64,000 nt of DNA from Salininema proteolyticum (GCF_042685645.1 NZ_JBHUNX010000001.1:4464001-4528000), one strand, 5' to 3'. Counted from the first letter of the stretch, positions 7,088 through 16,270 are shown. Translations and numbers: made by a program. The notes: generated from the letters alone by a model not told the origin.

Positions 7088-8868
7088 GCTCCTCCATCAC
7101 CTGGGAGACCCTGCGGGACACCGATTTCGGCGCCTTCGAGAACGCCGCCGACCTGTGGTCGAAGCACCTGCAGAACAACGGCGAGATCGAAGACCGCCTG
7201 CTGCGCGACATAGCGCCCCTCAAGGACGACGACAACGACGAGTTCGACGGCGATTCGGCGGACGCCGCCCGCACGTACTTCCGCCGCAACGCGGACCGGT
7301 TCGCCGCCGACCTGGAGTACGCCGAGAAGATCAAGACGAACCTCTACGACGCCGGGGAGTGGTTCGCCGAAAGGCAGACCGACCTCGGCGACCTGATCTC
7401 GCGCGCGGGATCCGACATGACGCCGGGCGGCGGTGTCGGCGCCGAGGAGTTCATCGTCGACCAGGGCGTCCTCGACCGCCTCGAAGAAGAGGCCGCCTCG
7501 GATCCCGAGGCGGAGCGGGAGCGCGACGAGTTGATCGAGAAGGCCGAGACGCTCACCGCCGAGTTCCGCGAACTGCTCGACGGCGTCCGCGAGTACGACG
7601 ACGAGCTGGCGGCGACGTTCCAGTCGATCGACGACGAGGCGCCGTCGCTGGAGAAGAAGCTCTCCGACCCCTCGTACGCCGACTCGCTCTCCGACGAGAT
7701 GGGCGACAAGGCCCGGGAGATGGCCGAGAGGCTGGAGAACGGGGAGGCCACCCCCGCGGAGGTCAACGAGTGGTGGGATTCGCTCGACGACGCCGAGCGC
7801 CAGGCCCTCGCCGACGACCACCCCGGTGTCATCGGCGGGATGGACGGCATTCCCAGCGACGTGCGCGACACCGCGAACCGGGAGACCCTGGGCCGTGAGA
7901 TCGAGGACCTCGACGGCGAGATCGAGGACCTGGAGAGCGAGCTGGAGAGCCTGGAGTCCGAGGGCGGCTGGCTCGACGACCTGGGCGACAAGGTCGGCAT
8001 AGGCGACGGCGACCGCGAGGACCTCCGCGACCGGATCGAGGAGCTGCGCGAACGGCGCGACGGCCTGGAAGGGCTGCAGGACAAGATCGAGGACCCGCAC
8101 CGAGTCCCGGACGGCCCCTCCCAGGACTTCTTCCTGATCGACTACGAGTCGGCCGGGGACGGGCAGGCGGTGGTCTCCATCGGCAACCCGGACACCGCCG
8201 ACAACGTCAACGTGTACGTCCCGGGAACCGGCGCGGACCTGGCCGGAGCGTCGGACTTGATCGACCGGTCGCAGTCCATGGCCAATGACGCCTACGAGGC
8301 CGACAGCGGCGCCGAGACCGCCAACGTCATGTGGCTCGGCTACGACGCCCCCGACAACGTCGCGCCCTTCCAGAACGGCGCAGGAATCAAACCGGAGGCG
8401 GCGTTCCAGGAGTACGCCGAGGACGGCGCGAAACCCATGAACTCCTATTTCGACGGGCTGAGCGCCACCGGCCGGGACGACGCCACCGTGACCGCCACGG
8501 GCCACTCGTACGGGACGACGGCGATCGGCATCGCCGCCCGCGACGAGGGGCTCGACGTGGACAACATGGTCTTCGTCGGTTCCCCGGGCGTCGGCGTGGA
8601 CAAGGCCGAGGACCTGGGAATCGACCCCGGCAATGTATGGTCGTCGACGAACTCGGAGGACGTCATCCAGTACTCCCCGGAGTTCCTCCACGGCACCGAC
8701 CCGATCTCGGACGAGTTCGGCGGGAACACCTTCCACAGCGACGCCACCAGAGGCAGCGGTGTGACGAGCGCCCTGGAGAACCACTCGGCCTACTGGGACG
8801 AGCGGAACAGGTCCAGGGACAATATGGCGAACATCGTGACCGGGCAGGAAGAGAAGGTGGGCCGGTGA
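7084..8868 (+). CDS. DUF1023 alpha/beta hydrolase with WXG100-like N-terminus
   Basis: A 594-residue protein. The N-terminal ~90 residues are WXG100-like (MSSSITWETLRDTDFGAFENAADLW). Then comes a long acidic coiled-coil region (about 130-340). The C-terminal domain (about 350-580) is a DUF1023 alpha/beta hydrolase with VYVPGTG and the nucleophile elbow TGHSYG (Ser475). There is no signal peptide, which is expected if export uses a type VII pathway. It is flanked by the WXG-like partner (ATGA overlap) and a lipoprotein gene (GTGA overlap). Substrate unknown; a lipid or ester is likely for the fold. Confidence 0.85.
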   Translation: MSSSITWETLRDTDFGAFENAADLWSKHLQNNGEIEDRLLRDIAPLKDDDNDEFDGDSADAARTYFRRNADRFAADLEYAEKIKTNLYDAGEWFAERQTDLGDLISRAGSDMTPGGGVGAEEFIVDQGVLDRLEEEAASDPEAERERDELIEKAETLTAEFRELLDGVREYDDELAATFQSIDDEAPSLEKKLSDPSYADSLSDEMGDKAREMAERLENGEATPAEVNEWWDSLDDAERQALADDHPGVIGGMDGIPSDVRDTANRETLGREIEDLDGEIEDLESELESLESEGGWLDDLGDKVGIGDGDREDLRDRIEELRERRDGLEGLQDKIEDPHRVPDGPSQDFFLIDYESAGDGQAVVSIGNPDTADNVNVYVPGTGADLAGASDLIDRSQSMANDAYEADSGAETANVMWLGYDAPDNVAPFQNGAGIKPEAAFQEYAEDGAKPMNSYFDGLSATGRDDATVTATGHSYGTTAIGIAARDEGLDVDNMVFVGSPGVGVDKAEDLGIDPGNVWSSTNSEDVIQYSPEFLHGTDPISDEFGGNTFHSDATRGSGVTSALENHSAYWDERNRSRDNMANIVTGQEEKVGR

Positions 8869-9533
8869 AGAGGCTGACGCGGGCGCTGGCAGCGACGGCC
8901 GGCGCGATCGGACTATTGGCAGGATGCTCAGGAGGGGACATGCCCGAGGAATTCAAGGACAACTACACGCAGGCCGAGGCCCTTCCTCTCATGGAGGAAG
9001 AGGCGGCCGCCGCTGTGGAGGCCATCCCGGACTTCCCCGGGTTCTCCGGACGGGGGTGGCGGGCCTCGACCTCTGATGTGAACAACGAGTTCAAGGACGG
9101 GTACACCGATCTGGAGATCTCGTACATGTTCGACCGGGAAGTCGGGCACACCCAGCCGGTGCGCGAAGAGCTCGGCAAACTGCTGCGCGACCACTGGGAG
9201 GAGCGGGGCTACGAGATCCACGGCGAGAAGTCCCAGGAGGATGACCGGTTCGGGACCACGGACTACAGCGTCATGGCGACCCGGTCGGACGGGATCAACC
9301 TCTGGTTCCGCGTGCTCGACAGGGTGTCGCTGAAGATCAGTTACCGGGGCGCGAAGGAGAGCGAGCCCGGGGAGGTCCCCTATATCGCTCCGGTCGGGGG
9401 TATCGATCCCGGCGGGGAGAAGGACGTCGTGGACGACTTCTTCCCCGACGGCATTCCCGAGGACCAGGCGAACCGCGCCCCCGTGCGCGACCCGTTCGCC
9501 GAGGAGGACGTCGATTACGAGGGAACCCTCTGA
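8865..9533 (+). CDS. lipoprotein, third gene of the WXG/DUF1023 cassette
   Basis: A 222-residue protein with a clear lipobox (LLAGC, Cys21) after a charged n-region (MKRLTR) and a short hydrophobic core, so it should be anchored to the outer face of the membrane. The mature part is acidic and beta-rich, with no known domain. The GTG start overlaps the TGA of the hydrolase gene. In a WXG-hydrolase cassette it could be an immunity or accessory protein, but this is inference from position only. Confidence 0.8.
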   Translation: MKRLTRALAATAGAIGLLAGCSGGDMPEEFKDNYTQAEALPLMEEEAAAAVEAIPDFPGFSGRGWRASTSDVNNEFKDGYTDLEISYMFDREVGHTQPVREELGKLLRDHWEERGYEIHGEKSQEDDRFGTTDYSVMATRSDGINLWFRVLDRVSLKISYRGAKESEPGEVPYIAPVGGIDPGGEKDVVDDFFPDGIPEDQANRAPVRDPFAEEDVDYEGTL

Positions 9534-10419
9534 GGGGACTCTCGGACAGAGGGGCGGGCGGGCCGTAGGCCCGCCCGCCCTTTTCGGTCATCGGGTCTCT
9601 TCGGCCAACCGGCATTTCTGGTAGGGCTTCACGGCCAGCGCGATCCTGTCGCAGAGCCGGACCTTCCAGTCGGGCACGGTGCGGAACCGTTCGTGGAGCT
9701 CCGCCGAGTAGATGGTCACCCTGGGCGCCTGGTGCCGGCGGCAGTCGGCGATGATCGCCGGAGGCCTTTCCTCTATCGGACGGTTCGCGCGGTCGGGCGC
9801 GAAAATGTAGACGTGGCCGGTGGCGTGGTCGAGCTGGAGGCGGAGTTCTTGGCCGGCGTGCGTGATGATACCGAGATCGGTTGTCCCGGCCGGCATGTAA
9901 TCGCTGGTCATAGCGTCGTCCGTTCATTTCGTCGATGAAGCGCTGGGGGAGCGGGATGTTGTGGACCCTGTGCTCGATGACGGCTCGGAACCGTTGCGCG
10001 AGCCAGTGTTCGTGGCGGGTGCCGTCGGCGATGAGCGCGCGGCGTTCCGGAGTGTCGGCCCATCGGACGTCGCCGGCCTTTCTGCTGTCCCAGTCCAGGA
10101 GTGCCAGGTGCAGGGGCGGTCCGGCGGGTTCGAGGATCGACACGGCGGCCATGGTCGGTCCAGCTGCGCGGATCTCGAATGTGCGCGAGCAGTAGCGGAC
10201 CGAACCGAGTCGGGGGCCGTCGTGGCGGACGGGTATGGCCCAGGCGTTCGGTTGTGGCGGCGGTGGTGGTGGTTGGTGGAGGTGCGGTCGCGGTGACGGA
10301 CGCGGAGTCGGCGGGCGCGTCGTCGACGTGCCGTCGGGTGTCGGAGCGGGTGCGAGGATCGCCGAGGCCATGATGAAGATCAGGGCGGCGATGGTGACGG
10401 CGAGGAGTTCGGTGCTCAT
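9337..10419 (-). CDS. hypothetical membrane-anchored protein, frame probably disrupted at 3' end
   Basis: The ORF starts at ATG 10419 (ATGA overlap with the upstream gene) and is 360 codons as read. Residues 3-25 (TELLAVTIAALIFIMASAIL) form an N-terminal membrane anchor, followed by a Pro/Thr/Arg-rich linker and a globular segment to about residue 165. After that, at about 9910, the translation becomes an Arg/Pro-rich shadow that overlaps the next gene and runs antisense to the lipoprotein gene. I support coding only for 10419 to about 9910. A one-base indel would restore a stop at the next ATG. Confidence 0.45.
   Translation of the reverse strand: MSTELLAVTIAALIFIMASAILAPAPTPDGTSTTRPPTPRPSPRPHLHQPPPPPPQPNAWAIPVRHDGPRLGSVRYCSRTFEIRAAGPTMAAVSILEPAGPPLHLALLDWDSRKAGDVRWADTPERRALIADGTRHEHWLAQRFRAVIEHRVHNIPLPQRFIDEMNGRRYDQRLHAGRDNRSRYHHARRPRTPPPARPRHRPRLHFRARPREPSDRGKASGDHRRLPPAPGAQGDHLLGGAPRTVPHRARLEGPALRQDRAGREALPEMPVGRRDPMTEKGGRAYGPPAPLSESPLRGFPRNRRPPRRTGRARGRGSPGPRECRRGRSRPRRPSPRRDRYPRPERYRGPPRARSPSRPGN
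9552..9584. terminator. hairpin terminator between convergent genes
   Basis: A 13-bp perfect stem (GGGCGGGCGGGCC / GGCCCGCCCGCCC) with a GTA loop is followed by TTTT on the plus strand. Confidence 0.85.
9588..9911 (-). CDS. hypothetical protein
   Basis: A 107-residue protein with balanced composition: a beta-rich first half (LGIITHAGQELRLQLDHATGHVYIF) followed by a basic helical segment ending in KPYQKCRLAEETR. No family is recognised. It is the last of three minus-strand genes; the ATG at 9911 falls where the preceding frame would be expected to stop. It may be co-transcribed with the two upstream small genes from a promoter near 10680. Confidence 0.6.
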   Translation of the reverse strand: MTSDYMPAGTTDLGIITHAGQELRLQLDHATGHVYIFAPDRANRPIEERPPAIIADCRRHQAPRVTIYSAELHERFRTVPDWKVRLCDRIALAVKPYQKCRLAEETR

Positions 10420-10670
10420 GCCTCGCCTCCTTGCGGCCGGGGGCGGTGCGTCGGCGTGGTGTCGCGGGTGGCGAGGGCGGCGAGGCGAATGCGTTCGAGG
10501 TCGTCGGCGGGGAGCGACCAGCCGTCGCACAGGCGGATCCATTCGCGGTCCAGGTGGACGATCCCGGCGAATTCGGAATCGATGATCACCCACAGGATGT
10601 TGGTGGCGGCCCGGCGGACGAGGGCTGTGGTCGTGTCGTCCAAGGGGAGTTTCTTCTCGATCGTGGGCAT
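10416..10670 (-). CDS. hypothetical protein
   Basis: An 84-residue protein (start MPTIEKKLPLDDTTTALVRR) with a hydrophobic strand NILWVIIDSEFAGIVHL and a helix SLPADDLERIRLAAL. An AGAAAGGGG site precedes the ATG. It is the first gene of a three-gene minus-strand operon and overlaps the next by ATGA. No domain is recognised. Confidence 0.6.
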   Translation of the reverse strand: MPTIEKKLPLDDTTTALVRRAATNILWVIIDSEFAGIVHLDREWIRLCDGWSLPADDLERIRLAALATRDTTPTHRPRPQGGEA

Positions 10671-11188
10671 GGAGAATGCCCCTTTCTCCCTGCGTATTTC
10701 GGGCAGGGGAGTCTAAGGTTCGGTGCAAAGGAGCGCGCAGAAGGCAGCGTTGGATGGACGCGTACGGATGACGCGCCGTGAATGATGGGATTGAGGCTGG
10801 ATTCAAGCCTTGAGGTGCACTACGATCGAGAGTGCAATCAACTCCCTTCGGGGATTGTTGTTGGAGGCGGCTTGCCAGAGGTAGTTGCTAGCTAATGCTG
10901 GCAAGCCGCTGCGACAAGAGGACCGTGTCCCGTTGGCGCCCCGCGTAGCCATCGGAGCTACTCGGCATCTTCAAGTGTTGTATATCGTGTCGTGGAAAGT
11001 CAACGACATCTCTGGTGTGTCGGCGACGGCGTCTAGTGGCAGTTCCAGTGAGGAAAACACCAGGGCATGGCATGGGAATGGATTCTCCCCAAGGGTCGGC
11101 CGCCCCGGCTCTCGGCCGCTTCGGCGGGGCCGTCACTCGGCAAGGACCGTATAGCGCGTATGCCCGGACGGCAGGTGAGAATAGGGCC
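10671..11188. other. 518-bp intergenic region with a perfect inverted repeat
   Basis: No gene is supported here. The main structure is a perfect 12-bp inverted repeat, GCGGCTTGCCAG at 10867-10878 and CTGGCAAGCCGC at 10898-10909, with a 19-nt loop and no T-run. A smaller hairpin with a TTCG loop lies at about 10841-10852. The segment is less GC-rich than its surroundings. It must also hold the divergent promoters of the flanking genes, which I cannot place. Confidence 0.5.
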
Positions 11189-11884
11189 ATGGCTTCCGAA
11201 CCGACGACCGTGACCATAGACAAGACTTCCAGGGCGATCGTCTGGGGAGGCATCCCCCTGGTCGGGGCGGCGCTCGGCCTGGGCCTGGCTCTGCTGACCG
11301 AGTGGATCGCCTCTTTGCCGTGGTTCCCCTTCCAGGGCCTCTTCGAGCTCCTCACAGGCCTCCGCGACGCTTACCTTTGGGCCGGCGGGATCGCGGCGGG
11401 AATGATGATCGGGTTCGCCTTCGCGACTTTCGCCGCCAACGAGTTGCTGCGTGCGACCGTGTCCAACACCGGCGTCGAGCTCTCCAGCGGGGAATGGAAA
11501 CGGACCTTCCCCAAGGACGACATCGCCTCCGCCGTCCACGCCGGAGAAGAGCTCGTCCTGGCCGACAAGCACAACGGGGAATTGGCGCGCGAGGACTGCG
11601 ACCTGGACTGGGACGAGCTGGCCGCGGCGTTCCGCAAGCACGGATACGCGTGGGCGGACTCCGACCCGCACGAGTCGGAGTTCGAGTACTGGCCGGGCAA
11701 CTCCACAGCGCTTTCGCCGGAGCTCAACGAGGCGTTGAAGACCCGCGCCGCCGCCATCGCGAATGACAAGACGGACGACGCGCGCTCGATCCGCGACGAC
11801 CTGGCGAGCCACGGCGTGGTCGTCAAGACAGTCAAGAAGAAGCAGTACTGGCGCCGCTCCGGCGGTACTTCGACCGCTGAATAG
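11189..11884 (+). CDS. YqeB-like membrane protein
   Basis: A 231-residue protein with two N-terminal membrane segments (about residues 14-38 and 62-88) and a soluble C-terminal half containing a PH-like strand pattern (VSNTGVELSSGEWKRTFPKDDI) and a Lys/Arg tail (VKTVKKKQYWRR). The layout recalls actinobacterial YqeB-family proteins, whose role is not established. The ATG at 11189 is chosen because the membrane helix follows it closely; the frame is open further upstream. Confidence 0.65.
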   Translation: MASEPTTVTIDKTSRAIVWGGIPLVGAALGLGLALLTEWIASLPWFPFQGLFELLTGLRDAYLWAGGIAAGMMIGFAFATFAANELLRATVSNTGVELSSGEWKRTFPKDDIASAVHAGEELVLADKHNGELAREDCDLDWDELAAAFRKHGYAWADSDPHESEFEYWPGNSTALSPELNEALKTRAAAIANDKTDDARSIRDDLASHGVVVKTVKKKQYWRRSGGTSTAE

Positions 11885-11971
11885 AGCACGTCCGTATCGC
11901 GGGCGGCCGTCCCGTTCCGGACGGTCCGCACCGCGGCCTGAACGCCCCGGCGCCGGTGCGGACCTCAGCAC

Positions 11972-12583
11972 CTAGGTGGTCATATCGCCTACGGCCGGCT
12001 TCCCGTCCAGTTCGTACTCGAGCTGGACGATCCCGTTCTCGAACGTCCGAGACTGCGCCAGGCGCATCGCCGCGGGCATGGCGGCACCCTCGAACACTCG
12101 CTTTCCGCCGCCGAGGACGACGGGATGGACCCAGAGGTTGAGGCGGTCCACCAGGCCCTGGCCGAGCAGCGACTGGACCAGGTCGAGGCTGCCGATCACG
12201 TGGACCCTCTCGTAACGGTCCTTGAGCTCGGCTACGCCCTCGGCCAGGCCGCCGCCGAGAACCTTCGAGTTCTGCCAGCTCAGCGGCTCCTTGAGAGTGC
12301 GGCTCGCGACGTACTTCGGGACGCGGTTGAGCAGCGCGGAGAAGTCCACCTCGTCCGGCACCTCGGGCCAATAGGCCGCGAAGATGTCGTACGTGCGCCG
12401 CCCCAGAAGAAGCGCGCCCATACCCTTGGCCTGCTCGTAGATGAGCCCGCCGACCTCGGCATTCATCAGCGGGGCCTGCCACCCGCCGTACTCGAACCCT
12501 CCTTCGGGGTCCTCCTCCGGAGCGCCGGGAGCCTGTGCGACGCCGTCGAGGCTCGTGAACTCGGTGACGATGAGACGGCCCAT
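11972..12583 (-). CDS. dihydrofolate reductase (RibD C-terminal) family protein
   Basis: A 203-residue RibD_C/DHFR-like fold: N-terminal strand GRLIVTEFTSLDGVAQAP, LLGRRTYDIFAAYWP, and the nucleotide-binding segment HVIGSLDLVQSLLGQGLVD with VHPVVLGGGKRVF near the end. These stand-alone proteins are NAD(P)H-dependent reductases of unknown substrate, not true folA. A GAAAGGACTGG site precedes the ATG. It stands alone between two plus-strand genes. A paralogue lies at 56971-57549. Confidence 0.85.
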   Translation of the reverse strand: MGRLIVTEFTSLDGVAQAPGAPEEDPEGGFEYGGWQAPLMNAEVGGLIYEQAKGMGALLLGRRTYDIFAAYWPEVPDEVDFSALLNRVPKYVASRTLKEPLSWQNSKVLGGGLAEGVAELKDRYERVHVIGSLDLVQSLLGQGLVDRLNLWVHPVVLGGGKRVFEGAAMPAAMRLAQSRTFENGIVQLEYELDGKPAVGDMTT

Positions 12584-12762
12584 GGTTCCAGTCCTTTCGA
12601 TGAGACCTTCTTACCTGTGGAGACGACCCGGCGAACCCGGATTCATCGCGGCCCGACACCGGGGGGACAGGCGGGCGTGACACGCCGTCGGATGTGACGG
12701 ACCAGCGCTTCGACCGGCCACAGTGGGGGATGACTCCACTCGATCGAAAGCGGGGAACTGCC

Positions 12763-15228
12763 ATGTCCTCACCTGCGTCCCGCGGCTCCGGTCCGCGCCG
12801 GTTCCGCCGGCTGCTCCTGGCCGCGCTCGCCATAGCCGTCATAGTCCCGGCCTCCGTCCCGGCCCAGGCCGCGCCCGCAGAAGAGGCGGGGATATGGCTC
12901 GTGGACTGGTCCGACCCGTCCGTCGACCCCGAGAGCGGCCTGGAAGAGATCCGGAGCCGAGGCATCGAGGTCCGCCGCGTCTTCGACCGCCTGTGGCACG
13001 GGGTGTCCATCGAGGCCACACCCACCCAGGCGCACGAGCTCACCGAGTCGGCGGCGTTCGGCCGGGCCTGGGAGGACATCGCCGTCCCCCGTCCCGTGAC
13101 CGGCCCCGTCGAGGAGTCGGCCTCCGCCCGCACGCCGGAGCTCGACTACGCCACCGTCACGACCCAGGCGGACGTCCTGCACGGGCGCGGGATCACCGGT
13201 TCCGGCGTGAAGGTGGGCGTCATCGACACCGGCGTGGACTACACGCACCCCGACCTCGGCGGATGCTTCGGTCCGGGCTGCCGGGTGGCCTTCGGCCACG
13301 ACTTCACCGGCGACGACTTCAACCCCGAAGAGGGCGTGGACGCCCAGCCTGACGAGGACCCCATGGACTGCCAGGGGCACGGCACCCACGTCGCCGGGAT
13401 CGTCGGCGCCGACGGCGGCGTCACCGGGGTGGCCCCCGACGCGGCCATCGGCGCCTACCGCGTCTTCGGCTGCGAGGGACCCAGTTCCCAGGAGATCATC
13501 ATCGCCGCCATGGAAGCCGCGGCCGAGGACGGGATGGACGTGGTGAACATGTCCCTCGGCTACGCCTACCAGTGGCCCGAGTACCCGACCGCCGTCGCCG
13601 CCTCGGCCCTGGTCGACGAGGGGACCGTCGTCGTGGCCTCGGCCGGCAACGCCGGCGAGAGCGGGACGTTCTCCCTCGGCGCCCCGTCCGTCGGCGAGGG
13701 AGTCCTGTCGGTCGCCTCGACCGACAACCCGTCCGCCCGCATGAGCCGCGCCGTCGTCGGCCCGCACGGGGAAGAGGTCGGCTGGTCCACGCTCGGCGAC
13801 GCCCCCTCTCCCGAAGAGGGCGACGTCTTCGACGACTTGGCCCTAGTGGAGAACCTCGGCTGCGAAGAGGACGACTATCCCGACCTCGAGGGCCGGACCG
13901 CCGTCATCGAACGCGGCGAGTGCACCTTCGACGCGAAGTACGAACTGGCCGTGGACCATGGCGCCTCGGCCGTCCTGGTCTACAACAACGTGCCCGGACC
14001 CTTCGGCGCCGGCGGCGTCGAGGACCGCGAGGTGCCCGGCGCCGTGGTGACCGGCGAGGCGGGAACGTACATCCGCGACATCGCCGAGCTGCGCGTCGGG
14101 GGCTCGATCCGCTTCACGACCGAAGAGATCGAGGTGGACCTGCCCCGCGCCGACCAGGCCTCGTCCTTCAGCTCCTACGGCCCCGCGCCCGACCTCGGGG
14201 CCAAGCCCGACCTCGCCGCCCCCGGCGGGGGCATCTGGTCGACCTACCTGCACGACGAGGGCGAGTACGAGTCCATGTCCGGCACCTCCATGTCCTCGCC
14301 GCACATCGCCGGGGGCGTCGCCCTGCTGCTGGAGGGCCGTCCCGGCATGGCTCCCGCCGAGGTGCGCGCCCGCCTGACGTCCACCGCCGAGACCGTCCAG
14401 TGGGAGGGCAACCGCGACATCCCGCTGAACGAGTCCGTCCACCGCGTCGGCGCCGGCGTGGTCGACCTGGCCCGCGCGCTCGACACCCCGGTCCTCATGG
14501 GACCCGCGAACATCCATCTGGGGGACGGCACCGGGAGGCGCACGTTCACCGTGGACGTCACTGCCACCGTGCACACCTCGCTGACCTTCGGGCACGAGGT
14601 CGCCGCCGCCACCGACGGGGAGATCCGCGACGTCCGGTTCAACGCCGTCGAACCCGCCGTCTCCTTCTCTCCCCGGCGGGCCACCCTCGCCGCCGGAGAG
14701 TCGACGACGATCGAGGTCACCCTCGATCCCGGAGCCGACCTTCCCGAGCACTCCCTCTTCGGCGGCTACGTCACAGCCTCCGACGGCCGGGGCGAATGGT
14801 CCGTGCCCTACAGCGGCTACCAGGGCCGGTTCGGCGACCTTGCGGTCCTCGACCACGAGGACTTTCCCCGGCTGGTCGCCGAGGACGAGGACGGCGAGCT
14901 GACCGAGCCGGTCGACGAGGGCCGGGTCTTCGCGGCGGACGAGCGCCTTCCCGGACTCGAGGCCTACTTCAAGTACCAGTCGCGCCGCTCCGAGGTCCGC
15001 ATCGTAGACGCGGAGACGGGGGACGTCGCGGCGGAGGTCGTCGAGGACTTCCTGCCCCGGTCGTCCGGGGCGGACGACCCGCTCCTCTTCGACCTGGACC
15101 GTGCGGTGGAGGACCTGCCCGCCGGGGACTGGAGGGCCGAGTTGAGGGTGGTCGCCCCTGGGGGCGACCCGGAGAGCGAAGACGACTGGGAGGAGTGGAC
15201 CTCGCCGGAGTTCACTGTCGCGGAATGA
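12763..15228 (+). CDS. secreted subtilisin-like serine protease (S8) with PA domain
   Basis: An 821-residue secreted protease. A signal peptide (RRFRRLLLAALAIAVIV ... AQAA, residues 12-37) is followed by an I9-like propeptide (about 40-110). The S8 domain has the triad Asp155 (VIDTGVDYTHP), His206 (GHGTHVAG) and Ser509 (GTSMSSPH). A PA domain is inserted at about 350-450 (VLVYNNVPGP). The C-terminal ~230 residues are beta-rich, Fn3-like. The ATG at 12763 after GGGGAA fits the signal peptide; a GTG at 12694 would add a non-signal extension. A strong hairpin follows the stop. Confidence 0.93.
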   Translation: MSSPASRGSGPRRFRRLLLAALAIAVIVPASVPAQAAPAEEAGIWLVDWSDPSVDPESGLEEIRSRGIEVRRVFDRLWHGVSIEATPTQAHELTESAAFGRAWEDIAVPRPVTGPVEESASARTPELDYATVTTQADVLHGRGITGSGVKVGVIDTGVDYTHPDLGGCFGPGCRVAFGHDFTGDDFNPEEGVDAQPDEDPMDCQGHGTHVAGIVGADGGVTGVAPDAAIGAYRVFGCEGPSSQEIIIAAMEAAAEDGMDVVNMSLGYAYQWPEYPTAVAASALVDEGTVVVASAGNAGESGTFSLGAPSVGEGVLSVASTDNPSARMSRAVVGPHGEEVGWSTLGDAPSPEEGDVFDDLALVENLGCEEDDYPDLEGRTAVIERGECTFDAKYELAVDHGASAVLVYNNVPGPFGAGGVEDREVPGAVVTGEAGTYIRDIAELRVGGSIRFTTEEIEVDLPRADQASSFSSYGPAPDLGAKPDLAAPGGGIWSTYLHDEGEYESMSGTSMSSPHIAGGVALLLEGRPGMAPAEVRARLTSTAETVQWEGNRDIPLNESVHRVGAGVVDLARALDTPVLMGPANIHLGDGTGRRTFTVDVTATVHTSLTFGHEVAAATDGEIRDVRFNAVEPAVSFSPRRATLAAGESTTIEVTLDPGADLPEHSLFGGYVTASDGRGEWSVPYSGYQGRFGDLAVLDHEDFPRLVAEDEDGELTEPVDEGRVFAADERLPGLEAYFKYQSRRSEVRIVDAETGDVAAEVVEDFLPRSSGADDPLLFDLDRAVEDLPAGDWRAELRVVAPGGDPESEDDWEEWTSPEFTVAE

Positions 15229-15236
15229 CGCGTCCC

Positions 15237-15275
15237 GGGGGCCGGCGCCGCCGACAAGAGGCGGCACCGGCCCCC
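15237..15275 (+). terminator. hairpin terminator after the subtilase gene
   Basis: GGGGGCCGG...GCCGCC pairs with GGCGGC...CCGGCCCCC around a short GACAAGA loop, eight bases past the stop codon. There is no T-run, as is common in actinobacteria. Confidence 0.7.
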
Positions 15276-15420
15276 GCACCGTTGGAAGAAGAGACTTCAG
15301 CGCTTGCCCCGCAAGGGTTTTCACCTCAACACCCACCGCGTATCCTGAAGGGGCACTCACTGTTCTCGACACCGGCAGGGTCAGTGCGGCCGCACCGCCC
15401 CGGCGAACGGAGGAGCGACG

Positions 15421-16152
15421 ATGGCCTGGAGCACCCGTGAAATCGCCGAGCTGGCCGGAACCAGCCTCCGGGCGGTACGGCACTACCACGACATCGGCCT
15501 CCTCGACGAGCCCGAACGGCTCTCCAACGGCTATAAGCAGTACGGCGTCGCCCACCTCGTCCGCCTGCTGCGGATCAAGCGCCTGGCCGACCTCGGGGTC
15601 CCCCTGCCCCGGATCGCCGCTCTCGACGAGGACGACGACCACCCCGAGGAGGCGTTGCGCGCCCTGGACGCCGAGCTCGCCGCGTCCATCGACCGCCTGC
15701 GGAGAGCCCGCGCCGAGCTGGGCATGATCCTGCGCGAGTCCGTGCCGACCGAGCTCCCTCCGGAGTTCGCCCCGGGCATGGCCGAGGCCCGGATGTCCGA
15801 GGCCGACCGCCGGCTCGCGGCCGTCATGTCGCGGATCCTCGGCCCCGAGGGCCTCCGCCGGTACGCGAGGATGCTGCGGGAACTTCCCGACGGCCCCGGG
15901 TACATCGAGTTTGACGACCTGGCCCCTGACGCCGACGAGGCCACCCGCGCCGATCTGGCCGAACGGCTCGCGCCGTCCGCGCGCGAATTCAACGAGCGGT
16001 ACCCCGACCTCCTCGACACCTCCGACTCCCCGCACGACCGGGACTTCGTCCGCCGGTCGATCGGCAAAGCGCTCAGGGACCTGTACAACCCGGCCCAACT
16101 CGACGTCATGCGGCGGCTCCACGACCTGATCGGAGAGCCGCGCAACGCCTGA
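15421..16152 (+). CDS. MerR family transcriptional regulator
   Basis: A 243-residue MerR regulator: N-terminal winged HTH (STREIAELAGTSLRAVRHYH ... GYKQYGVAHLVRLLRIKRL), a dimerisation helix (about 75-105), and a C-terminal domain of about 130 residues that is mostly helical and without recognisable metal-binding cysteines. It therefore probably senses an organic ligand. A GGAGGAGCG site precedes the ATG. It reads toward the secreted peptidase gene 118 bp downstream, but separate promoters are likely. The target is unknown. Confidence 0.88.
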   Translation: MAWSTREIAELAGTSLRAVRHYHDIGLLDEPERLSNGYKQYGVAHLVRLLRIKRLADLGVPLPRIAALDEDDDHPEEALRALDAELAASIDRLRRARAELGMILRESVPTELPPEFAPGMAEARMSEADRRLAAVMSRILGPEGLRRYARMLRELPDGPGYIEFDDLAPDADEATRADLAERLAPSAREFNERYPDLLDTSDSPHDRDFVRRSIGKALRDLYNPAQLDVMRRLHDLIGEPRNA

Positions 16153-16270
16153 ACCGCCCGTCCCCCTGTGATCTCGACTATTGATCCCGTTGCGGTGCTT
16201 GACTGTGCCGTTACGGCATGGACTGGACTGTGCTCAGTGGCCCGGTACGGGGCCGAACGACAGAGAGGTG

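Noticed and set aside
10671..11188. tRNA or rRNA in the long gap
   Set aside because: No cloverleaf or conserved ribosomal motif was found.
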